A DNA stretch of 10,484 nucleotides. It comes from Lysobacteraceae bacterium UBA6001 (lineage in GTDB: Bacteria > Pseudomonadota > Gammaproteobacteria > Xanthomonadales > Xanthomonadaceae). The notes beneath the pieces were generated by a model, which saw only the letters and a list, made by a program, of their open reading frames with translations, ran no database searches and was not told the DNA's origin. The stretch is from assembly GCA_002429615.1 (NCBI GenBank), contig DJAN01000234.1, positions 1 through 10,484 on the forward strand, written 5' to 3'. Shown piece after piece: positions 1 through 5,429 of this stretch. A program made the translations under genes and the position numbers. Positions within the stretch are counted from its first letter, which is position 1. The number at the start of each line of letters is the position of its first letter.

Positions 1-562
1 GCAGGGTCAGCAGCGAGAGCATGGCCAGCGACGTCATCGCCATCGCCCAGCCCGCCGCGCCGATCATCCATTGCACCAGCGGCGCGAAGGCGAACTGGCC
101 GAGCGAGCCGCCCGCGTTGATCAGCCCGGCGGCGAACGACCGGCGCTGCGCGGGCAGGCGATGCGCGGTGGCGCCGATCAGCACCGAGAAACTGCCCGCG
201 CCGGCACCGGCGGCGGCCAGCAGGCCCAGGCCGAACACCAGGCCCCACGGGCTGGCGATCCATGGCGTCACGCCCAGGCCGATCGCCAGCAGCACGCCGC
301 CGCCGGCCAGGACCGGCAGCGGCCCGCGCTGGTCGGCCAGCGCGCCGAACAGCGGCTGCACCGCGCCCCAGACGAACTGGCCGACCGCCAGCGCGAAGCT
401 GATCGCGGCGATGCCGATCCCGGTATCGCGGTGGATCGGCTCGACGAACAGGCCGGTGGTCTGGCGCACGCCCATGGTCAGCATCAGCATCGCCGAGGCG
501 GTGGCGAGCAGGCCCCAGTGGACCCGGGGCACGGCGGCTTGGCGAGGGGCGAGGGCGTCCAT
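1..562 (-). CDS. MFS transporter, partial (N-terminal half; C-terminus beyond left edge)
   Basis: This is the first 187 residues of a major facilitator superfamily transporter, an inner-membrane carrier driven by an ion gradient; the substrate cannot be told. Translating the minus strand from the ATG at 562 gives an open frame to the window edge. Hydrophobic segments lie near residues 15-40, 50-72, 83-100, 105-130, 143-165 and 167-187, matching six helices, half of the usual twelve. Residues 73-80 (GALADQRG) are a degenerate form of the MFS loop 2-3 motif G-x-L-x-D-R-x-G. The stretch LINAGGSLGQF (148-158) sits in predicted helix 5. There is no Shine-Dalgarno sequence; a -10-like word lies 6 bases upstream of the ATG, so the mRNA may be leaderless. 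The gene diverges from the small membrane-protein gene at 743. The MFS assignment is firm; the subfamily is not. Confidence 0.85.
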   Translation of the reverse strand, partial: MDALAPRQAAVPRVHWGLLATASAMLMLTMGVRQTTGLFVEPIHRDTGIGIAAISFALAVGQFVWGAVQPLFGALADQRGPLPVLAGGGVLLAIGLGVTPWIASPWGLVFGLGLLAAAGAGAGSFSVLIGATAHRLPAQRRSFAAGLINAGGSLGQFAFAPLVQWMIGAAGWAMAMTSLAMLSLLTL

Positions 563-568
563 GTCCGC

Positions 569-596
569 ACGATAGAGGCTGGCGGCGGTCGCGCAA
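569..596 (-). promoter_or_regulatory. Candidate promoter of the MFS gene (leaderless layout)
   Basis: Read on the minus strand, TTGCGC (591-596), a 16-base spacer and TATCGT (569-574) are followed by 6 bases and then the ATG at 562. If TATCGT is the -10 element, transcription would start on or next to the A of the start codon. The -35 word matches TTGACA at only three of six bases, so this rests mainly on position and on the same layout at two other genes here. Confidence 0.35.
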
Positions 597-742
597 ACCC
601 GGTCTGGGCAGTCCACAGCGTGCCGGCTCCGGGACGGCCCCGGCCGGTTCCGCACCCGCTTTGCCCGGTTTCGTCGCGTGCCCGTTGTCGGCGGCGGGGG
701 GATTGGCCAGATTTCGCGCCGATCTTCGGATGGAGTCGCGCC

Positions 743-1042
743 ATGAAGCACGGACTTGCCCTGTTTGCCGCCGGCCTGGTGTTGCTGGTGGGCGCGCTGC
801 TGGTGGCGCACCCGCCGGCGGTGCTGGCCGCCGGGGCCGAGGCCTGCCTGCTGCAGGCGGCCAATGGTGATGCGCTGGCGCGCGGTTGCGCCTTTGGCAA
901 CGACGGCGCGCTGGGGGCGCCGGGCATTGCCTTGATCTTCTTCATTGGCGGCGTGGCCGCGCTCGGCAGCGGCATCGTGGCGCTTCGCGTGTCGTGTCCG
1001 CCGACGCACGCACGGCGGCGCGTGGGCCTGCGCCTGCACTGA
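743..1042 (+). CDS. Small two-helix membrane protein, unknown function
   Basis: A 99-residue protein I do not recognise. Helix 1 is about residues 5-30 and helix 2 about 60-83. The loop between them carries two cysteines (C35, C49); a third (C85) follows helix 2. The C-terminal tail is basic (HARRRVGLRLH), which by the positive-inside rule puts it in the cytoplasm. Both ends would then be cytoplasmic and the cysteine loop periplasmic, where a disulfide could form. The ATG at 743 was chosen because TGGAGT (731-736) provides a GGAG Shine-Dalgarno about 8 bases upstream and because the hydrophobic helix starts directly after it. Third codon positions are strongly G/C, as in a real gene of this genome. 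Longer upstream starts in the same frame would add an arginine-rich, low-complexity extension lying antisense to the MFS gene and are unlikely. Confidence 0.6.
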   Translation: MKHGLALFAAGLVLLVGALLVAHPPAVLAAGAEACLLQAANGDALARGCAFGNDGALGAPGIALIFFIGGVAALGSGIVALRVSCPPTHARRRVGLRLH

Positions 1043-1046
1043 GACC

Positions 1047-1078
1047 AAAACAAAACGGCCGCCCCGAAGGGCGGCCGT
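1047..1078 (-). terminator. Intrinsic terminator of the TonB receptor gene (UUCG tetraloop)
   Basis: A perfect 10-bp stem (1055-1064 with 1069-1078) has a four-base loop. On the minus strand the loop is TTCG, an exceptionally stable RNA tetraloop, and the stem is followed by TTTTGTTTT. It starts 24 bases after the receptor stop codon. On the plus strand no T-run follows, so it would be weak for the gene ending at 1042. Confidence 0.88.
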
Positions 1079-1102
1079 CCGACGCGCGGAGAGAGGGACG
1101 CG

Positions 1103-3163
1103 TCAGAAGAACAGGCGCACGCCAAAGCTCGCGTTGCGGCCCGGCAGCATCACGTCGTCCTTGAGGAACGAGGTGTGCACGCGCGCATCCTGGTTGGTCA
1201 GGTTGTTGCCGTCCAGGAACACTTCCCACGCCGTGGCACCGCTGTCCACGTGATAGGCCACGTGGGCATCGACCATGGTGTAGCCGTCGGTCGGGGTCTC
1301 GCCTTCGGCCACCTTGTCCTGCTTGGCATAGCGGGTGGCGCCCAGCGAGGCGCGCCAGCGCTCGGCTTCCCAGCGGAACTGCGCGCCGAAGCGCGACGGC
1401 GCGATGCGCGGCAGGTTGCCGCCCTCATCCAGGCGCGCGCGCACGGTGTCACCGAACACGCGCAGGTCCCAGGCGCCGGTGTCGTTGTTGGCCAGGTGGA
1501 AGGTGGCCTCGCCCTCGAAGCCGTGGAAGATCGCGTCGGCCTGCGACCACTGGCGGATCGGCAGGTATTCGTCTTCCTCGTCGAAGTACCACTGGCCGCC
1601 GGTGTCGGCGAGGTAGATGAAGTCGTTGTAGCGGTTGTAGTACGCCGACACCTTCGCATCGACCCAGTCGTTCTGGTAGTTCAGGCCCAGCTCGACCTGG
1701 TTGGCCGCTTCCTTCTTCAGGTCCGGGTTGCCGACTTCATACGACAGCGTGGCGATGTGCGGACCGTCGGCGAACAGCTCTTCCTCGGCCGGCGCGCGCT
1801 CGGCGTGGTCGAGATTGGCGGTCAGGCGCCACTGCTCGTTGAGGCGGAAGCCGCCGCTGAGCGAGACGCTGCCCGGGTGGAAATCGCGCGACAGGCCGGT
1901 CTCGGTTTCGTACTTGACCTGGTCCACGCGCGCGCCGAGGTCGGCCTGGAAGCGGCCCCAGGTGTTGCGCGCCACGCCGAACACGCCGATCGAACGGGTG
2001 TCGGTCTTCGGCACGAAGGCTTCCTCGCCGACGGCGGAGAAGGTCGAATCGCTGCCCTGCACGCCGAAGGCGGTCTTCCAGCCGCCGCCGAATTCAAACG
2101 AGGCTTCCACGCGGCCTTCGTTGGCGCGCTTGTTGAAGGTGGTGCCCGGCTCGTCGCCTTCCCACTCGGTGTGCTCGTAGTCGGTGTGGCCGAAGCTGTA
2201 GCGCAGGCCGCTGCCTTCGCCGAACGGATCGTTGAGGCCGCCCTTCAGTTCGTAGCGGTCCTGCTTCATGTCCAGCCACACGCCGCGCTCGCCGGCGGCG
2301 ATATCGCCCGGCTCGCCGGGGTTGCCGTAGGTGTCGCGGAAGCGCGACACCGACGCGCCGATGAAGCCCCAGTCGCCGGACATCGAGGCGCCGATCGCGC
2401 CGGACTTGCCGTCCACGAAGCTGTTCTGCTGGCGGCCCTTCGGGGTGTCGTAGTCGTTGAGGTTGCGATACACGCCGTCGGCGTGGATCGACAGGCCCGA
2501 GCCGTTGCCGGCATCGAGACGGAACATGTCGGTGTTGCCGTCCTTGTCGCCGGCGTCGAAACGCACTTCGGCGCGGCCGCTGAGGCCATCCAACGGCGTC
2601 TCGGCGATGCGGCCGTCGACCACGTTGACCACGCCGCCGATGGCGCCGGAGCCGTACAGCAGGGTGGACGGACCCTTCAGCACTTCGATCTGGTCGGCGA
2701 GGAACGGTTCGATCGCCGGGGAGTGGTCCTGGCTCACGGTGGAGACGTCCTGCGTGGCGAGGCCGCCGCTGACGATGGCCACGCGCGGGCCGTCCATGCC
2801 GCGGATGATCGGGCGGCCGACGCCGGGGCCGAAGTTCGAGCTCTGCACGCCCGGCAGGCCGGCGACGGTCTCGCCCAGGCTGGCGCCGCGCGCTTCATCG
2901 AGCTTCTCGCCAGCCAGCACCTCGACCGGGCGGCTCAGCTCGGCGGCGGTGCCGCCCAGCGGGTTGGCGGTGACGGTGACCGCGTCCAGATCCTTCACGT
3001 GGCGGCCGGCGGCGGCATTGCCGTCATGGCGCGAATCGCTGGTCGGCGGATCGGTGGCCAGCGGCGCGTCGTCGGCCGCCAACGCCAGCGTCGGCGAGAA
3101 CAACAGGGCGGCGAGCGCCAGGCACAGCGGGGTATGGAGGGCGGGGAGGGAGCTCTGGGACAT
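1103..3163 (-). CDS. TonB-dependent outer-membrane receptor, ZnuD-like (probable zinc uptake)
   Basis: A 686-residue outer-membrane receptor that would import a metal or metal complex with TonB-ExbB-ExbD energy. Residues 1-30 form a signal peptide (cleavage near LALA-AD). A TonB-box-like stretch (DAVTVTA) is at 60-66. The plug domain (about 75-185) carries the family motifs GRPIIRGMDGPRV (116-128), QDHSPAIEPF and VLKGPSTLLYGSGAIGGVVN. The rest is a beta-barrel ending in the expected C-terminal phenylalanine (GVRLFF). The plug wording and loop text such as HTDYEHTEWEG resemble ZnuD, the Neisseria zinc receptor, and its relatives; length is typical. The ATG at 3163 was chosen because it starts the signal peptide; the frame stays open to 3331, but that extension would run through a Zur-like operator and mask the signal peptide. 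Copper or another metal is possible. The receptor fold is certain; zinc is inferred from similarity and from the operator. Confidence 0.88.
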   Translation of the reverse strand: MSQSSLPALHTPLCLALAALLFSPTLALAADDAPLATDPPTSDSRHDGNAAAGRHVKDLDAVTVTANPLGGTAAELSRPVEVLAGEKLDEARGASLGETVAGLPGVQSSNFGPGVGRPIIRGMDGPRVAIVSGGLATQDVSTVSQDHSPAIEPFLADQIEVLKGPSTLLYGSGAIGGVVNVVDGRIAETPLDGLSGRAEVRFDAGDKDGNTDMFRLDAGNGSGLSIHADGVYRNLNDYDTPKGRQQNSFVDGKSGAIGASMSGDWGFIGASVSRFRDTYGNPGEPGDIAAGERGVWLDMKQDRYELKGGLNDPFGEGSGLRYSFGHTDYEHTEWEGDEPGTTFNKRANEGRVEASFEFGGGWKTAFGVQGSDSTFSAVGEEAFVPKTDTRSIGVFGVARNTWGRFQADLGARVDQVKYETETGLSRDFHPGSVSLSGGFRLNEQWRLTANLDHAERAPAEEELFADGPHIATLSYEVGNPDLKKEAANQVELGLNYQNDWVDAKVSAYYNRYNDFIYLADTGGQWYFDEEDEYLPIRQWSQADAIFHGFEGEATFHLANNDTGAWDLRVFGDTVRARLDEGGNLPRIAPSRFGAQFRWEAERWRASLGATRYAKQDKVAEGETPTDGYTMVDAHVAYHVDSGATAWEVFLDGNNLTNQDARVHTSFLKDDVMLPGRNASFGVRLFF

Positions 3164-3174
3164 GGGGGTCTTCT

Positions 3175-3189
3175 TGTTATGTTGTATCA
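3175..3189. promoter_or_regulatory. Zur-box-like operator proximal to the TonB receptor
   Basis: The 15-mer TGTTATGTTGTATCA lies 12 bases upstream of the receptor ATG in an AT-rich island within very GC-rich DNA. Against the general Zur palindrome form TGTTAT-N3-ATAACA it agrees at 10 of 12 fixed positions, and one further outer T/A pair (3174/3190) extends the symmetry. It overlaps possible -10 words on the minus strand (TACAAC, CATAAC), so bound repressor would block the receptor promoter. Fur- or Nur-family binding to the same half-site is an alternative. Confidence 0.55.
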
Positions 3190-3274
3190 ATGGCCGGGCA
3201 CGGCGATGCTTGGAACGTGGGCCGGGACGAAAGTTCAGGGGGAGATCGGGGGAGGGGAGGAGCGGCTGCGGAAA

Positions 3275-3289
3275 TGTTATATTATTCCA
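3275..3289. promoter_or_regulatory. Zur-box-like operator proximal to the MerC-like gene
   Basis: The 15-mer TGTTATATTATTCCA, preceded by GAAA, matches TGTTAT-N3-ATAACA at 10 of 12 fixed positions, and GAAATGTTAT reads like the left half of classical enterobacterial Zur sites. The first base is exactly 100 bases after that of the other box, with the TGTTAT half in the same orientation. A -10-like TATATT (3278-3283) lies inside it, which would start transcription near 3290, 28 bases before the gene. No good -35 is visible. Confidence 0.6.
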
Positions 3290-3317
3290 GTCCCCGCTGC
3301 GTACCCTGCTGGAAGTC

Positions 3318-3731
3318 ATGGCGCGACCCACTCCCCTGCGAGCCTTTCTCGACCGCTTCGGTGCCGGCGGTTCGCTGCTGTGCGCGGTGCATTGCGCGGT
3401 ATTGCCGATGGTGCTGGCGCTGGCGCCGTCGCTGGGCCTGTCGGTATGGATGGGCGACGGCGTGGAGCGGGCGGTGGTGGTGTTCGTGACTCTGCTCGGG
3501 CTGTTCAGCCTGGTGCTGGGCTATCGCCGCCATCGCGCCTGGCGCGCGCTGGGCCTGCTGCTGCCGGGCCTGACCCTGCTGTGGACCGGCCTGCTGTATG
3601 CCCCGCTGCACCATTCGGTGGTGCCGCACGCGGTGGTGATGACCCTGGGCGGCACCCTGGTCGGCATCGCCCATCTGGTGAACCTGCGCCTGACCCACGG
3701 CCATGTTCACGATGCGAGCTGCGCGCACTGA
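3318..3731 (+). CDS. MerC-family inner-membrane protein (putative metal transporter)
   Basis: A 137-residue protein of the MerC type, known from mercury-resistance operons as small four-helix inner-membrane metal transporters. The family signature is visible: a cysteine pair C22-A-V-H-C26 at the edge of the first helix, followed by P30. Hydrophobic segments are near 19-40, 50-68, 76-97 and 103-123. The C-terminal tail is rich in possible metal ligands (HGHVHDASCAH, 127-137). No merR, merT, merP or merA is nearby; instead the gene diverges from a zinc-type TonB receptor and has a Zur-like box in its promoter. I therefore infer a role in zinc rather than mercury handling. The ATG at 3318 precedes a short basic amphipathic start (MARPTPLRAFLDRFG); GGAAG lies upstream but closer than ideal. 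Family assignment is good; the substrate is inferred. Confidence 0.8.
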   Translation: MARPTPLRAFLDRFGAGGSLLCAVHCAVLPMVLALAPSLGLSVWMGDGVERAVVVFVTLLGLFSLVLGYRRHRAWRALGLLLPGLTLLWTGLLYAPLHHSVVPHAVVMTLGGTLVGIAHLVNLRLTHGHVHDASCAH

Positions 3732-3754
3732 GGGGGTGTCGTGGTAGGCTTGCC

Positions 3755-3770
3755 GCCCTCGCGCGAGGGC
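3755..3770. other. Perfect 16-bp inverted repeat between the MerC-like and THX genes
   Basis: The 16-mer GCCCTCGCGCGAGGGC equals its own reverse complement and begins 24 bases after the MerC-like stop codon. With no following T-run it is not a standard terminator. It may help end the upstream transcript, or form a hairpin near the 5' end of the THX leader. A second small hairpin (CCGTGC 3794-3799 with GCACGG 3805-3810) lies between it and the THX Shine-Dalgarno. Confidence 0.4.
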
Positions 3771-3843
3771 TGCTGGGCAGCGCCGCGCCGGATCCGTGCC
3801 TGACGCACGGGCATCACGCAATCACATTCAGGAGTTGACGATC

Positions 3844-4026
3844 ATGGGTAAGGGTGACCGCAAGACCGCCAAGGGCAAGCGCTACAACGCCAGCTACGGC
3901 AATTCGCGCCGTCATGGCGTGACCAAGGTGGCTGTGGGCGCTGCCGCGCCGGTCGCCAAGAAGACCGCGGCCAAGGCCCCGGCGAAGAAGGCCGTGGCCA
4001 AGAAGACGGTCGCCAAGGCTGGTTGA
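3844..4026 (+). CDS. 30S ribosomal protein THX with Ala/Lys-rich tail
   Basis: A 60-residue basic protein. The first 25 residues, MGKGDRKTAKGKR then YNASYGNSRRHG, closely follow the ribosomal protein THX pattern known from Thermus (MGKGDRRTRRGK... then a GTYGKYR-like segment); there the peptide lies in a cavity of the 30S head and stabilises it. Residues 26-60 are a low-complexity tail of alanine, lysine and valine with repeated AKK and AK units, like histone H1 or AlgP tails, which probably binds RNA and is disordered. Start choice is clear: GGAG (3831-3834) lies about 9 bases before ATG 3844. The gene has its own strong terminator. A promoter is not obvious; TAGGCT (3745-3750) is a weak -10 candidate that would give a structured leader of roughly 85 bases. 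No cysteines are present, so it is not a zinc-ribbon paralogue. Confidence 0.88.
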   Translation: MGKGDRKTAKGKRYNASYGNSRRHGVTKVAVGAAAPVAKKTAAKAPAKKAVAKKTVAKAG

Positions 4027-4047
4027 TCCCGCCTTGCTTCGGCGATG

Positions 4048-4079
4048 AAAAAACGCGGCGCTTGCGCCGCGTTTTTTTA
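4048..4079. terminator. Bidirectional intrinsic terminator between THX and the ClC gene
   Basis: CGCGGCGC (4054-4061) pairs perfectly with GCGCCGCG (4064-4071); six A residues precede the stem and seven T residues follow it. Each strand therefore shows a GC-rich hairpin followed by a T-run. It lies 21 bases after the THX stop and 17 bases beyond the ClC stop, so it serves both convergent genes. Confidence 0.93.
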
Positions 4080-4096
4080 TGCCCGCGCCGCCGCCC

Positions 4097-5395
4097 TCAG
4101 GGCGTGGCCGGCTTCACCAGCAGGTCGGCCAGGCCGCGGTAGATCGGCACGCGGCACACCAGCCCGGACATCGCCCGCGCGAACAGCACCGTGGCCAGGA
4201 TCGGCAGCAGCAGGTCGCCGCTGTCGGTCAGCTCCAGCGAGATCACCGCCGAGGTCAGCGGCGCCTGGGTGACGCCGGTGAGATAGGCGCACATGCCCAG
4301 CAGCACGAAGGTGCGCGCATCCACGCCCGGCATCAGTGCGGCGAGGTTGTGGCCGATGCCGGCCCCCACCGCCAGCGCCGGCGAGAACAGCCCGCCGGGA
4401 ATGCCCGCCACATACGACACCAGATTGGCGAACAGCTTCATCACCCCGAATTCGTGGCCCACGCCGGGTTGGCCCTGCACCAGTCCACGCGCCTGCTCGT
4501 AGCCGGTGCCGAACGCGCCGCTGCCGAACAGGCTGGCGAGCGCCACCAGGGCCAGGCCGCATGCCACCGCCAGCACGATGGGATGCCGCTGCCGCAGCTG
4601 GCCCAGCCAACGCGGCTTGCCCGCCGCCGTCGCCAGCACCATGCGGCTGAAGATGCCGCCGGCCAGGCCGCCGACCACCGCGCACAGCGGGATCGCCAGC
4701 CATGCCTGTCCCAGCGGCAGGCCCGCGGGCACCTTGCCGAAGTAGGTGTAGTTGCCGAGCAGGCCGAGCGACACCACGCCGCCGACGATCACCGCGGTCA
4801 GCAAGGTGCCGGAGAAGCGGTGCTCGAAACGGCCGCTGAGCTCCTCGATGGCGAACACCACGCCGGCCAGCGGCGTGTTGAACGCGGCCGCGATGCCGGC
4901 CGCGCCGCCGGCCAGCAGGAAATGGCCGAGCTCGCGCGGATCATTGAAGCCGAAGCGGCGTCCGATCACGTACATCAGGCTCGCACCGACATGCACGGTG
5001 GGGCCTTCGCGTCCCACCGAGGCGCCACCAAGCAGCGACAGCGTGGTCAGCAGCAGTTTGCCGGCGGAAACCCGCAGTGACAGGTTGGTCTGGCGGAAGG
5101 CGTCGTCGGGCGTATCCAGCGCGGCGATCACCTGGGGAATGCCGCTGCCGCGCGTGGGCCGCAGCACGCCGTGCGTCGCCCATGCGAGCAGGCCGAACAC
5201 GCCGGGCGTCAGCAGCCAGGCCGACCACGGCGCGAGCGTGACGCAACGCTGGAACAGGGCAAAGGCCGCGTCGCTGGCCTTGGCGAACACGATCGCCACC
5301 AGCGCCACCGCCACCGCGCCGCCCCACAGCGCCAGGCGACGTCGCCAGCCTTCGCCGGAGAGCAGGGGATGGGTTGAATCTCGCATCAGCGACAT
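4097..5395 (-). CDS. ClC-family chloride channel / H+-Cl- antiporter
   Basis: A 432-residue inner-membrane ClC protein, close to the usual bacterial length. The three anion-pathway motifs are present: GSGIP (83-87), GREGP (128-132) and GIPGGLFSP (331-339). A late tyrosine (Y419 in PIYRGL) fits the inner-gate tyrosine. E130 matches the gating glutamate (E148 of E. coli ClC-ec1), and E185 in IEEL matches the internal proton glutamate (E203). Keeping both argues for a proton-coupled exchanger rather than a passive channel. There is no CBS domain. The gene follows the NPP gene on the same strand after 34 bases and may be co-transcribed. The start is uncertain: the ATG at 5395 lies in the arm of a perfect 7-bp hairpin, and an in-frame ATG at 5386 (residue 4) lies just outside it; neither has a good Shine-Dalgarno. 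Family confidence is very high. Confidence 0.95.
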   Translation of the reverse strand: MSLMRDSTHPLLSGEGWRRRLALWGGAVAVALVAIVFAKASDAAFALFQRCVTLAPWSAWLLTPGVFGLLAWATHGVLRPTRGSGIPQVIAALDTPDDAFRQTNLSLRVSAGKLLLTTLSLLGGASVGREGPTVHVGASLMYVIGRRFGFNDPRELGHFLLAGGAAGIAAAFNTPLAGVVFAIEELSGRFEHRFSGTLLTAVIVGGVVSLGLLGNYTYFGKVPAGLPLGQAWLAIPLCAVVGGLAGGIFSRMVLATAAGKPRWLGQLRQRHPIVLAVACGLALVALASLFGSGAFGTGYEQARGLVQGQPGVGHEFGVMKLFANLVSYVAGIPGGLFSPALAVGAGIGHNLAALMPGVDARTFVLLGMCAYLTGVTQAPLTSAVISLELTDSGDLLLPILATVLFARAMSGLVCRVPIYRGLADLLVKPATP

Positions 5396-5408
5396 TTTGC
5401 CATGTCGC
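5389..5408 (-). promoter_or_regulatory. Hairpin enclosing the ClC start codon
   Basis: On the minus strand GCGACAT (5408-5402), a six-base loop GGCAAA, and ATGTCGC (5395-5389) form a perfect 7-bp stem-loop. The first three bases of the downstream arm are the predicted start codon. It could hold back ClC translation, make the ATG at 5386 the true start, or be chance. Confidence 0.4.
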
Positions 5409-5429
5409 CGCGAAGCCGCCTTTCACCCA

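Noticed and set aside
1081..1104. GACGCG...CGCGTC inverted repeat at the receptor stop codon
   Set aside because: The stem is six bases with a 12-base loop and overlaps the stop codon; the strong UUCG terminator just beyond explains termination.
3164..3331. Upstream extension of the TonB receptor frame by 56 codons
   Set aside because: It would bury the signal peptide inside the protein and run through both Zur-like boxes and the divergent start codon.
3318..3731. A mercury-resistance (mer) operon
   Set aside because: Only the MerC-like protein is present; there is no merR, merT, merP or merA, and no transposon ends.
3282..3821. Minus-strand 179-codon frame opposite the MerC-like gene
   Set aside because: The product is His/Gln/Arg-rich with no motif, while the plus strand encodes a coherent four-helix MerC protein with the cysteine signature.
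1175..3838. Very long plus-strand open frame (887 codons) opposite the TonB receptor
   Set aside because: Its translation is valine/alanine/arginine-rich low complexity with no recognisable domain; it is the antisense shadow of a clear receptor gene in GC-rich DNA and also runs through the operator region and the MerC-like gene.
3844..4026. Zinc-independent ribosomal protein paralogue under Zur control
   Set aside because: THX is not a zinc-ribbon protein and has no zinc-binding paralogue; no third Zur-like box lies before it, so its place next to the zinc module is probably incidental.
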